In this document: piece after piece, positions 1 through 8,794 of the stretch
Position numbering within the stretch: the first letter of the stretch is position 1
How the letters are laid out: each line of letters begins with the position of its first letter
Source: CAXXIC01 sp049315325
Lineage (GTDB): Bacteria; Bacteroidota; Bacteroidia; Bacteroidales; UBA7332
DNA length: 64,000 nt
Direction: 5' to 3'
NCBI GenBank assembly: GCA_049315325.1
Contig: JBMOKJ010000001.1
Location: 496,001-560,000, forward strand
Program-made: the position numbers and the translations under genes
Notes under the pieces: generated by a model
The model's input: the letters and a program-made list of their open reading frames with translations, nothing else
The model's database searches: none
What the model was told of the DNA's origin: nothing

Positions 1-185
1 ACCAGCAATCGCACGAGCAAGTAATGCTAAGTATAATGGATTTGAAAGGTAGAGCATTACTGAAACAATCTCTTACAAATACAGCCACGGTTGTTAATGC
101 TGCTAAATTAACAAAAGGAGCTTATCTAGTAAAACTGACAGATAGCAAAGGCAATACACAATCTCAGAAAATCGTAGTTCGATAA
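1..185 (+). CDS. T9SS type A sorting domain protein, C-terminal end only
   Basis: This is the 3' end of a gene that begins outside the window. The frame starting at base 3 is open to TAA at 183-185 and gives about 60 residues. They contain IMDLKGRALL, then LTKGAYLVKLTDSKG, and end SQKIVVR. That pattern (beta-strand, GxYxV strand, basic KxxxR end) is the C-terminal signal recognised by the type IX secretion system, so the protein is probably exported and anchored on or released from the cell surface. Nothing can be said about its main domain. A hairpin at 213-250 follows closely. Confidence 0.8.
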   Translation, partial: QQSHEQVMLSIMDLKGRALLKQSLTNTATVVNAAKLTKGAYLVKLTDSKGNTQSQKIVVR

Positions 186-212
186 ATTATCTGATGATTT
201 ATGTTTTATAAG

Positions 213-250
213 AAGGACTGATTTTGATTTGCTCAAGATTAGTCCTTTTT
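213..250 (+). terminator. Rho-independent terminator
   Basis: AAGGACT at 213-219 pairs with AGTCCTT at 241-247, with further pairing inside, followed by a short T run. It lies 28 bases after the stop codon of the T9SS gene. Confidence 0.75.
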
Positions 251-330
251 GTATTCACAAAAAAGGAAGATTAAACCATTCAGTTTTGTTTTTTTAGTAA
301 AATGAACTCATTTAGGTGTATGGAAAGTTT

Positions 331-338
331 TAAATTTG
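331..338 (+). promoter_or_regulatory. Bacteroidetes -7 box for ccsBA
   Basis: TAAATTTG followed by C matches the TAnnTTTG consensus. Transcription would begin near 344, which rules out the in-frame TTG at 336 as start codon and supports ATG 402 (or 351). No clear -33 element is seen. Confidence 0.5.
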
Positions 339-401
339 CGTTTAAGAAATATGCACTATTTTGTGCAATACCCATCACTATTCAACAACAACCTCGATTC
401 T

Positions 402-3400
402 ATGAAAAAAATCACTGATATTTTCTTCTCCATGCGCACAAGTGTCGTCCTGCTAATCGTGTTTGCGGTTGCCATTGGGTATGCCACATTTGTCGAAAAC
501 AGTAGCGGCACACCTGCGGCTAAAGCGCTGGTGTACAATGCCAGTTGGTTTGTAGTGCTATTGTTTCTGCTCATTGTGAATATGATTGGCATGATCGTGA
601 AAACGAAACTTATTGAGCGCAAAAAGTGGAGCGTATTACTCTTTCACAGTGCATTTATCTGCATCTTGATTGGTTCTGCCGTCACACGCTACTTTGGGTT
701 CGAAGGCATCATGCACATAAGGCAAGGTGAAACCAGTAATCAGATTATGACGGAGCAGACGGCTCTCACCATTACAGCAGAATACAAAGGTCAGAAAGTG
801 GAAAAATCTGCACAAGTAGGCTTTTCTACAAATGACGATAATTCATTCACGCAAAGCCTGCAGATTGGTGGCAAAACCATCACTGTGGACAACGAACTCT
901 TCGTGCCCAATGCGCAAGAGATGATTGAAGCAGACGATCAAGGGCAACCTGCTGCGGCAGTGTTTGTGATGAGTGGTTCGAGCGAAAGTGCCGACATGAC
1001 GCTCTTCGGAGACGAACAAGGCTTTGCCGGCGATTTGTCGTTTGGCTTCACTGATGGCAAAGATTCGGCGGATGTCACCTTCGTGGTGGTAAACGACAAA
1101 CTCTTCTTCAAATCGAAGCGTGTGATTACCAAAACTGGCACAATGGCTTCGGGAATGATCGACAGAGCAAATGCTGTACCTATTACGCCAGGTGAGTTGT
1201 GCGAAGGAACAGAAAACACAGTGTTCAGAGTCGATAAAATCGTCTTTATGATAAAAGGTTTTATACCTAAAGCGAGCAAAATGCTTACACAAATGACACC
1301 ATCAGAAACTCCGGCTGAAATGGGCGAAGAGGCAAAACAAGGCAGCGATGCGTTGGTGATGCGTGTGAGCGATGGCAACGTTGATAAGAAAATCAACGTG
1401 TTGAAATCGGAGAGCGAAGTGCCACAACCCACAACGAGCGAAGTGAACGGCGTGAAAGTCTCTGTATCGTATGGCAAATACCTGCACCAATTGCCATTTA
1501 GCATCACGTTGCGCAAATTCGAACTCGACCGTTATCAAGGCTCTATGAGTCCGTCGTCGTATGCAAGCGAAATCACCCTCAAAGACACCGAGATGAAGAG
1601 CGAACAACCGTATCGCATCTTTATGAACAATATTTTGAATTACCGTGGTTACCGCTTCTTCCAATCGTCGTACGACCAAGACGAGCAAGGCACTATTCTG
1701 TCTGTCAACCATGACTACTGGGGTACTTTTATTACTTATATTGGTTATCTGTTGTTATTGATTGGCATGGTGTTGACACTGTTCGACAAGAATAGCCGTT
1801 TTCAAACCCTGATGACACTCACCACGCAATTACAACAAAAGCGCAAAACAACAATCGTCATTGCACTGATGTTGGCTTCGTCGGCACTCTTTGCAGCAGA
1901 AGTTGGTGTTTCGAAAGAAGACCACCTCAAAGCGTTCAACAGTCTGTTGATTCAAGATGCAGCGCAAGGTCGCATCGAACCTATCAACACATTCGCATCG
2001 GACATTCTACGTAAAATATACAAGAAAACCACTTACGGCAAAAAGTCACCATCGGAAGTATTTCTGGGAATGATGTCGAACCCAAACGCGTGGAAGAAAG
2101 AGTTCATCATCAAAGTATCTCACGACCAGTTAGCCAAAGAGTTGGGGGCTGTCAACGGATATATTTCGTACAATCAGATGATCGATGCACATACAGGAAT
2201 TTATAAGCTGAGTGGAATAGTGGACAAAGCATACATCAAAGACCAATCGAAACGAAATACCTACGAAAAAGAGGTGGTGTATGTCGATGAACGCTTCAAT
2301 ATTCTAAGTCAGATTTTTGATGGAACGTTATTAGCACTTTTCCCTGTCAAAGAATCGACAGATGGCAAATGGGCATCTGCTAAAGCAGAATTGATGATGA
2401 GTAGCGCCTCAGGCAAAGGCTGTCCGTACCATGGTGGTAGTGCTGATGGTATGACTTCCGAAAAGAGTGGACTCACTGGCGAAATGCCTCCGATGGACGA
2501 TGCAGAAGATGCACCGGCAGATATGCCAAAAGCAAATCCACACGAAGGAATGGGCGGAATGCCACCTGCAGATCCATCAATGGGACCTTGCACCAGAGGA
2601 GCAAGTGGTGATGCTGATATGTCGGGAATGTCTGCTATGCCAATGTCTGCAATGACTACTGAATTAGCAGCCGACTCACCAGAAATGCTCTTAAAAAACT
2701 ACTACGATGCAGTGGCAGAATCTGCTAAATCAGGGAATTATGGCGCTGCCATTGAAAAACTGAATGTGCTAAAAGATTTTCAACTTAAAAATGGCGGAAC
2801 CTCGTTACCTTCTCCATCACAAGTAAACCTCGAGATTGCATACAACGAATGGAATCTGTTCGGTAATCTGTCGCTTATCTACTTCATCTTAGGCGCTATC
2901 TTATTAGGTCTTCATTTGGTGAACATATTCAAATACTCTACTCGTTTAGAGGTTATATTGACCTATGCAGTATATCCATTGGCGCTGCTTTTTGCCGTGT
3001 TCACTTCAGGATTGGCACTGCGTTGGTTCATCTCTGGTCACGCGCCTTGGAGCAACGGCTACGAAAGCATGGTATTTGTCGGTTGGGCATCGTCACTAGC
3101 CGGACTGCTATTTGCGCGCAAGTCGCCGTTGGCATTCTCGATCACAGCTTTGTTATCTGCCATTGCACTGATGGTGGCTGGGATGAGTTGGATGAATCCT
3201 GAAATCACGAATCTCGTGCCTGTGCTCAAATCGTATTGGTTGGTGGTGCACGTTGCTGTAATCACTTCGAGCTATGGCTTTTTTGCCATGGGTGCATTGC
3301 TTGGGTTGCTCAACCTGATTCTGATGATTGTTCGAAGCAAAAAGAAAGGAGACAAATTAAAGAGCACCATAAAAGAGATTAGCTACATCATCGAAATGGC

Positions 3401-3797
3401 ATTGATTGTGGGTCTGTTTATGCTTACTGTGGGTAACTTCCTTGGTGGCGTGTGGGCAAACGAATCGTGGGGTCGCTATTGGGGATGGGATGCGAAGGAA
3501 ACTTGGGCATTGGTCAGCATTCTCGTCTACGCAGTCATTCTGCATGTTCGAATGATTCCTCGCGGAAACCACCCTTATATTCTGAGTAGTTTGGCAGTTG
3601 CTGGATTTGCCTCTGTAATTATGACATTCTTAGGTGTAAATTACTATCTGTCGGGTATGCACTCGTATGGAAAAGGCACTCCACCACCACTGCCAGATTC
3701 ACTGTTTTTGGTGATTGTGGCAGTCGTAATTATCGTTGTAGCAGCATTCTTGGTGGAAAAGAAAAACGGAACGTTTAAAAAAGATAATAAGAAATAA
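402..3797 (+). CDS. ccsBA: Fused cytochrome c biogenesis protein CcsBA (ResB-CcsA)
   Basis: System II cytochrome c maturation synthase. It moves haem across the inner membrane and attaches it to CxxCH motifs. The N-terminal half is ResB/CcsB-like (membrane segments near residues 10-100, a large periplasmic domain, another segment near 450). The C-terminal third (from about residue 818) is CcsA-like with several membrane helices and the haem-handling WWD-type motif SWGRYWGWDAKETW near 1022. The CcsBA fusion is known from epsilonproteobacteria and Bacteroidetes. I chose ATG 402 (MKKITDIFFSM) because it fits family N-termini and lies downstream of the promoter; the frame extends upstream to a TTG at 336. 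An unusual Met/Gly/Pro/His-rich insert lies at about residues 671-753. Directly downstream are genes for 32 c-type haem sites, its obvious clients. Confidence 0.9.
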   Translation: MKKITDIFFSMRTSVVLLIVFAVAIGYATFVENSSGTPAAKALVYNASWFVVLLFLLIVNMIGMIVKTKLIERKKWSVLLFHSAFICILIGSAVTRYFGFEGIMHIRQGETSNQIMTEQTALTITAEYKGQKVEKSAQVGFSTNDDNSFTQSLQIGGKTITVDNELFVPNAQEMIEADDQGQPAAAVFVMSGSSESADMTLFGDEQGFAGDLSFGFTDGKDSADVTFVVVNDKLFFKSKRVITKTGTMASGMIDRANAVPITPGELCEGTENTVFRVDKIVFMIKGFIPKASKMLTQMTPSETPAEMGEEAKQGSDALVMRVSDGNVDKKINVLKSESEVPQPTTSEVNGVKVSVSYGKYLHQLPFSITLRKFELDRYQGSMSPSSYASEITLKDTEMKSEQPYRIFMNNILNYRGYRFFQSSYDQDEQGTILSVNHDYWGTFITYIGYLLLLIGMVLTLFDKNSRFQTLMTLTTQLQQKRKTTIVIALMLASSALFAAEVGVSKEDHLKAFNSLLIQDAAQGRIEPINTFASDILRKIYKKTTYGKKSPSEVFLGMMSNPNAWKKEFIIKVSHDQLAKELGAVNGYISYNQMIDAHTGIYKLSGIVDKAYIKDQSKRNTYEKEVVYVDERFNILSQIFDGTLLALFPVKESTDGKWASAKAELMMSSASGKGCPYHGGSADGMTSEKSGLTGEMPPMDDAEDAPADMPKANPHEGMGGMPPADPSMGPCTRGASGDADMSGMSAMPMSAMTTELAADSPEMLLKNYYDAVAESAKSGNYGAAIEKLNVLKDFQLKNGGTSLPSPSQVNLEIAYNEWNLFGNLSLIYFILGAILLGLHLVNIFKYSTRLEVILTYAVYPLALLFAVFTSGLALRWFISGHAPWSNGYESMVFVGWASSLAGLLFARKSPLAFSITALLSAIALMVAGMSWMNPEITNLVPVLKSYWLVVHVAVITSSYGFFAMGALLGLLNLILMIVRSKKKGDKLKSTIKEISYIIEMALIVGLFMLTVGNFLGGVWANESWGRYWGWDAKETWALVSILVYAVILHVRMIPRGNHPYILSSLAVAGFASVIMTFLGVNYYLSGMHSYGKGTPPPLPDSLFLVIVAVVIIVVAAFLVEKKNGTFKKDNKK

Positions 3798-3895
3798 TCG
3801 TGTAGGGGAACAATTTTCTCAAACGGTAACAATTGATAATTCTCGCTTAAAACTAAAAAGCAATCTAAGTTTTAATTTTTTTATAGATAAATGTT

Positions 3896-3903
3896 TATAT
3901 TTG
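3896..3903 (+). promoter_or_regulatory. -7 box for the electron-transfer operon
   Basis: TATATTTG, 64 bases upstream of the b-type cytochrome ATG, with a T-rich stretch at the -33 position. It would drive the genes from 3968 to 11177. A small inverted repeat, CAACTTTTAGTTG, lies in the leader. Confidence 0.5.
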
Positions 3904-3967
3904 TTTACATTTCCCATAATCTAACTCAACTTTTAGTTGAATAACTAACACATCTTACGAAATACAA

Positions 3968-4777
3968 ATGACTCGCACTGCACATAGACTACTTATAACC
4001 TTCTACACATTGGTATGTGTAGCCACATTGTGTGTGTTTGGATATTATGGATATACCTACTTCAACCTCCCACTAGATCAACGTTACCGCCCCTATCCAG
4101 AGGTGAATACATTATATGATTTGTGGAATCCTGCAGGATTGATTGGGCATGGATTGGGCATTTTTGGCACCCTATTTATCGTGATTGGATTGGTGTCGTA
4201 TATGGCACGCAAATACATGAAAATTTTGTCGCGAGTAGGGACGTTGAAATATTGGCTCGATTTCCATATTTTCATGTGCACGCTCGGTCCAATCATGATT
4301 TTGTACCATACCACATTTAAATTCGGTGGAATTGTATCGGTCAGCTTTTGGAGCATGGTGGTCGTGTGGGCAAGTGGAGTTGTTGGTCGCTTCTTATACA
4401 TCCGCATACCGCACTCAATAGAGGGTCGCGAATTAAACTTACAAGAAGTTGAGGCATTGAGTGATGAATTGGATGCCGAATTGGAAACGAAATATAGAAT
4501 TGATACCACTGCTATCGAATCCGAAAAATACACTGAAATCAAATCAGAGCTAAAAGCGAAAGGAATTTCGGCGGATGATGTAAAGAAAATTGTTCGATTG
4601 ATAAAGAGCGAACGACAATTGAGTAGCCGCATCAAACGCCTTACACTGATACAACGATTGTTCAGATATTGGCACGTAGCGCATTTGCCATTTGCTGTTA
4701 TCATGCTTATCATCATGGTCGTGCATATTGTAGTAACGCTCCTAATGGGGGAATTTTGGATATTCAGCCCAAATTGA
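3968..4777 (+). CDS. Membrane b-type cytochrome-like protein
   Basis: 269 residues with about five hydrophobic segments: residues 8-28, 55-78, 96-115, 120-140 and 240-262. Histidines lie in or beside the helices (LIGHG, LDFHIF, ILYHTT, YWHVAHLPF, MVVHIVV), as expected for a haem b membrane protein of the ferric reductase/cytochrome b type. A charged helical segment (about 145-235) separates the last helix from the others and is probably cytoplasmic. I do not recognise a named family. The next gene starts 7 bases after the stop, so both are likely translated from one mRNA. Inferred role: to pass electrons between the quinone pool or the neighbouring FeS/flavin protein and periplasmic c-type haems. 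The haem assignment rests on His placement only. Confidence 0.75.
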   Translation: MTRTAHRLLITFYTLVCVATLCVFGYYGYTYFNLPLDQRYRPYPEVNTLYDLWNPAGLIGHGLGIFGTLFIVIGLVSYMARKYMKILSRVGTLKYWLDFHIFMCTLGPIMILYHTTFKFGGIVSVSFWSMVVVWASGVVGRFLYIRIPHSIEGRELNLQEVEALSDELDAELETKYRIDTTAIESEKYTEIKSELKAKGISADDVKKIVRLIKSERQLSSRIKRLTLIQRLFRYWHVAHLPFAVIMLIIMVVHIVVTLLMGEFWIFSPN

Positions 4778-4784
4778 TTTTAAA

Positions 4785-6110
4785 ATGGAACAACTTATCA
4801 TATACGGAGTAGTGGCATTGATAGTGCTGATTGTTTTTGGATTTTACATTTTCAAACAACGGCGTCAAACGGCAACAGTAACTCAGAAAATACAGCAAGC
4901 CAAGGAAGATGGAGCACATGAACCCGTTTCGTTGTATCCTGTCATCGACCCAAACAGATGTATCAAGAGCGGTGCCTGTGTAGAAGCTTGCCCTGAGAAA
5001 GATATTCTTGGCATTAAAGCCGGACGAGCTACAATCATCAACGCATCGCATTGTATTGGTCATGGAGCTTGTTTCCGTGCTTGTCCGATGGAGGCAATAT
5101 CTTTGTGGATTGGAACTGAGAAAAGAGGTGTAGATCTACCCCACTTGAGCGTTAATTTCGAAACCAATGTAAAAGGTATCTTTATTGCTGGTGAATTAGG
5201 CGGAATGGGACTCATCAAAAATGCCGTCACGCAAGGTTACGAAGCAGTCGAATACATTTCGAAGACGATTGTAAAAGATGCAAAAGCAGATTACGATTTG
5301 ATAGTTGTTGGTTCGGGACCAGCAGGAATTTCGGCTACATTAGCGGCTAAGAAATTCAACCTACGGGTTCTCACCTTAGAACAAGGCACATTGGGTGGAA
5401 CTATTTCAAACTTCCCACGGAGTAAAGTCATTATGACCTCTCCGATGGAATTGCCCTTGTATGGAAAAGTAAAACTAAGAGAAACATCAAAAGGCCAGTT
5501 GCTCGATTTGTGGCAAAAGGTGATGTCGAAGCACGATATATCTGTCAAAGAGAATTCAAAAGTAGAATCAATTGCGCAAGAAGAGGGTATATTTCATGTC
5601 ACTACAGGTTTAGGTGATAAATTTACTTCCAAAACAGTTTTGCTTGCCATTGGTCGACGAGGCACCCCACGAAAATTGGATGTGCCAGGTGAAGAGACAG
5701 AAAAAGTGGCGTACCGTTTACTTGAACCTGAAGTAATCAACGACAAACGAATTTTAGTAGTTGGTGGAGGTGACTCAGCCATCGAATCTGCTCTATCACT
5801 GGCAGATAAAAACAAAGTGATACTCTCGTATAGAAGCAGTGCTTTCAACCGCATTAAGAAAAAAAATGCGGAAAAAATAAATGCAGCAATGCAAAGCGGT
5901 TTGATTGATGTGCAATTCAACACCAATGTCGTTTCTATCGACGAAGGATTTGTCGCTTACAAAAGTTACGAATCTGATGAAATTAAGAAATGGGAGAACG
6001 ATATGGTCTATATTTTTGCAGGAGGGGAATTACCTTCTCAGTTCCTTAAGAATATTGGGATTGAAGTATCAACCAAACGCGGTGAAGCAATATTGAAACA
6101 CAACAGTTAA
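4785..6110 (+). CDS. Membrane-anchored ferredoxin-FAD/NAD(P) oxidoreductase
   Basis: 441 residues. Residues 4-24 form one membrane anchor. Two ferredoxin-like motifs follow at residues 59-70 and 90-101, each ending CP. A thioredoxin-reductase-like flavoprotein comes next: FAD motif VVGSGPAGISAT near 172 and NAD(P) motif VVGGGDSAIESAL near 325. Both FeS motifs lack the second Cys of CxxCxxCxxxCP, having Ser62 in one and His93 in the other. The architecture suggests hydride transfer from NAD(P)H through FAD and FeS clusters to a membrane or periplasmic acceptor, or the reverse. It sits between a b-type cytochrome and multihaem cytochromes. Related flavoproteins include TrxB and YpdA, but the membrane anchor and clusters argue against a simple disulfide reductase. 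Confidence 0.8.
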   Translation: MEQLIIYGVVALIVLIVFGFYIFKQRRQTATVTQKIQQAKEDGAHEPVSLYPVIDPNRCIKSGACVEACPEKDILGIKAGRATIINASHCIGHGACFRACPMEAISLWIGTEKRGVDLPHLSVNFETNVKGIFIAGELGGMGLIKNAVTQGYEAVEYISKTIVKDAKADYDLIVVGSGPAGISATLAAKKFNLRVLTLEQGTLGGTISNFPRSKVIMTSPMELPLYGKVKLRETSKGQLLDLWQKVMSKHDISVKENSKVESIAQEEGIFHVTTGLGDKFTSKTVLLAIGRRGTPRKLDVPGEETEKVAYRLLEPEVINDKRILVVGGGDSAIESALSLADKNKVILSYRSSAFNRIKKKNAEKINAAMQSGLIDVQFNTNVVSIDEGFVAYKSYESDEIKKWENDMVYIFAGGELPSQFLKNIGIEVSTKRGEAILKHNS

Positions 6111-6155
6111 AAGTTCCTTTTACGGCTTTTATCGGTTGAATATACGAGATTATTT

Positions 6156-7757
6156 ATGAAGATAAAGAAATTAATTTTCTCTGTTATTTTATCCAATCTA
6201 TTGGCGATAAGTAGTTTTGCTCAAATTTCACCAGGTGATTTAAGCATGGCGCATGCAAACCTTGAAGGAGTAGCCAATTGTACGAAATGCCACACAGTGG
6301 GCAACAAAGTATCAAGAGACAAGTGCTTGGCTTGCCATCAAGAGATTAAAACAAGCATAGTTACAAAAAAAGGATTTCACGCTTCGGCCGAAGTTGGCTC
6401 TAAAGATTGCTTCGCGTGTCATAACGAGCATCATGGACGAAACTTCTCAATCGTTAAACTCGACAAAAAACGTTTTGACCATAGCAAAACAGGGTTTGAA
6501 CTTAAAGGCGTTCATGCTAAAAAAGATTGTAAAGCCTGCCACAAAGCTGAATTCATTTCAGATCCAAAACTCAAAAAGAAGACATCAACCTATATGGGCC
6601 TCAACGGAGCTTGTCTTTCTTGCCATGCCGATTACCACCAAGGAAAATTATCTGCTAACTGCGCTTCCTGCCATAACTTCGAATCCTTTAAAAATGCAAA
6701 AGTTATTGGTTTTGATCACAACAAAACAAAATTTGCACTTTTGGGTAAACATACCAATGTAAGTTGTGTGAAATGCCACAAAACAGAAATAGTGAATGGC
6801 AAACCTGCCCAACGTTTCAAAGGGCTTCAATTCGAAAGTTGCACACCATGCCACAAAGATGAACATGAAACCAAATTCGAAACTAATTGCAAACAGTGCC
6901 ACAGCGAAGATTCGTTCCATTCGATTAAGAATATTAGCACTTTCAACCACGACAAAACGGACTTTCAGCTCATAGGTAAACATAAAACTGTGGCGTGTAA
7001 ATTGTGCCACAAAACAGAGTTTATGACCGACCCGTTGAAACACGACAAATGTGCAAACTGCCATACCGATTACCACAAAGGTGAGTTTGCCAAAAATGGT
7101 GTTTCACCAGACTGCAACGAATGCCATACAAACAACAGTTTTGCGGAGACTAACTTCACAATTGAGCGCCACAACAAGACTAAATTTAAGTTAGAAGGTG
7201 CACACATGGCAACACCATGTATGGAATGCCACCGCAAGCAAAAGGATTGGACATTCACCAAAATGGCAACAAAATGTGTGGAGTGCCACAAGAATGTACA
7301 CAAAGGATTCATAGGCGATAAGTTTATGGGGAATGATAACTGCATTGCTTGTCACAATGTGATTAGTTGGAAAAAAGTAACATTCGACCACGATAAGACT
7401 GGCTTTAAACTGGAAGGTAAACACGCAAGAGAGGCATGTGCAAAATGTCATTATCGAAAAAATGAAATGGGTGTTCGAGTGCAGAAATTCGGCGGACTCT
7501 CTAAAGAATGTTCTACCTGTCACAAAGATTCACACGTTGGTCAATTTGCTGTAAATGGTAAAACCGATTGCATCCGCTGCCACGGATTCAACCGTTGGGA
7601 AGACTCGAAATACGACCATAACACCTCTCGTTTCAAGCTCGAGGGAGAGCATTCGAAAGCAAAATGCTGGCAATGTCACAAGCAAGTCGTCGACGAAAAA
7701 GGTAAATACGTTCAATATAAATATAAGAGTATTGAATGTGCAGTATGCCATTCGTAA
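6156..7757 (+). CDS. Periplasmic multihaem cytochrome c, 20 CxxCH sites
   Basis: 533 residues. A Sec signal peptide ends SSFAQ, followed by 20 CxxCH haem-attachment motifs spread to the C-terminus. At least six repeats of the form FDHxKTxFxLxGxH precede a CxxCH (for example near residues 103, 188 and 267). The His of FDH and the GxH His are plausible distal haem ligands, giving the bis-His low-potential haems of class III (c3/c7-like) cytochromes. No lipobox or T9SS tail is seen, so a periplasmic location is likely. It is followed 55 bases on by a second multihaem cytochrome and then an outer-membrane barrel. Expected role: a periplasmic electron wire or reservoir. The exact family is unknown to me. 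Confidence 0.9.
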   Translation: MKIKKLIFSVILSNLLAISSFAQISPGDLSMAHANLEGVANCTKCHTVGNKVSRDKCLACHQEIKTSIVTKKGFHASAEVGSKDCFACHNEHHGRNFSIVKLDKKRFDHSKTGFELKGVHAKKDCKACHKAEFISDPKLKKKTSTYMGLNGACLSCHADYHQGKLSANCASCHNFESFKNAKVIGFDHNKTKFALLGKHTNVSCVKCHKTEIVNGKPAQRFKGLQFESCTPCHKDEHETKFETNCKQCHSEDSFHSIKNISTFNHDKTDFQLIGKHKTVACKLCHKTEFMTDPLKHDKCANCHTDYHKGEFAKNGVSPDCNECHTNNSFAETNFTIERHNKTKFKLEGAHMATPCMECHRKQKDWTFTKMATKCVECHKNVHKGFIGDKFMGNDNCIACHNVISWKKVTFDHDKTGFKLEGKHAREACAKCHYRKNEMGVRVQKFGGLSKECSTCHKDSHVGQFAVNGKTDCIRCHGFNRWEDSKYDHNTSRFKLEGEHSKAKCWQCHKQVVDEKGKYVQYKYKSIECAVCHS

Positions 7758-7812
7758 TGGACTGTTTGTGTTTGAATGAGAAAAGATTAATCCGAAAAAA
7801 TATACTTTCAAC

Positions 7813-8769
7813 ATGCGAAAAGTAATTCTATTCTTATTTTCAGTTTTGTTGCTATCAAATGCCTTTTCACTCAACTCTCCTCATGGGAAGGGATTCAAAA
7901 TGGATTGTGGAATTTGTCACAATCCTGATGGATGGAAATTTAAAGAGAAAGGGAATACGTTCAACCACAACAAAACACATTTCCCGCTGCTCGGTCAGCA
8001 TAAGATGGTAAATTGTCGTCTATGTCACCCATCATTGGTGTTTTCAGAAGCACCGAGATCATGTGTGTCGTGCCATAAAGACATGCACCAAGGAACTGTT
8101 GGGCCAGATTGCGAACGTTGCCACAACAACCAATCGTGGATTATCCCCAATATACGTCAAATGCACCAACGCAAAGGTTTTGCATTGGTTGGAGCACACG
8201 CTACCGCAGATTGTAACTTCTGTCATAAAGGGGCTTCTCAATTGCGCTTCGAAAACATCAGAAGTGAATGTGTGGCTTGTCACAAAAACCAATACGATGC
8301 AGCAATGGTGTTTGTGCCTGGATCATCTATGCGTATGAAGCATAACGAAATCCCTGTTACGGGTGATAAACTTGACTGTTACCACTGTCATAATTTGGTT
8401 GGTCGCAGTTGGAACACCAATGGAAAGGGCTTCGAGCATGGATTCTTCCCACTCAAAGGCGGACATGCCAACGTGACTTGCGATAGATGCCATTACGATG
8501 GATTCAATTTTAAACCTGACCGTGAATGTTCTTCATGCCATAGCTCTCGTAGAGCTGTTGGGACAAATCCTGCTCACTCAACAAGTTTCAAGAATCATAC
8601 TTGCAGCGAATGCCACAACATTTATAGTTGGAATAATGTGAAAATGAAAACTCATGTTGGCTTTAGAGGAGGTATTAGCAAACATAGTGGGGTAGGATGT
8701 AACGAATGCCACACTAATGATGCCAACTATAAATCGAATTGTAGAAAGTGTCATAATTTTGACAATTAG
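7813..8769 (+). CDS. Multihaem cytochrome c, 12 CxxCH sites
   Basis: 318 residues. The signal peptide probably ends near NAFS. There are 12 CxxCH motifs, from CGICH at about residue 32 to CRKCH near the C-terminus. It shares the FNHNKTxFxLxGxH spacing element with the 20-haem protein upstream, so the two probably diverged from one repeat family. Its position between the large cytochrome and the barrel gene suggests it may sit in or dock to the barrel, like the periplasmic cytochrome of porin-cytochrome conduits; that is inference. Its mature N-terminus would not be Gln, unlike most exported proteins here. Confidence 0.9.
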   Translation: MRKVILFLFSVLLLSNAFSLNSPHGKGFKMDCGICHNPDGWKFKEKGNTFNHNKTHFPLLGQHKMVNCRLCHPSLVFSEAPRSCVSCHKDMHQGTVGPDCERCHNNQSWIIPNIRQMHQRKGFALVGAHATADCNFCHKGASQLRFENIRSECVACHKNQYDAAMVFVPGSSMRMKHNEIPVTGDKLDCYHCHNLVGRSWNTNGKGFEHGFFPLKGGHANVTCDRCHYDGFNFKPDRECSSCHSSRRAVGTNPAHSTSFKNHTCSECHNIYSWNNVKMKTHVGFRGGISKHSGVGCNECHTNDANYKSNCRKCHNFDN

Positions 8770-8794
8770 AATGGTCAATTTAAAAGCTAATATA

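Noticed and set aside
336..401. TTG 336 as the start of ccsBA
   Set aside because: It overlaps the -7 box and adds residues that do not fit the family N-terminus.
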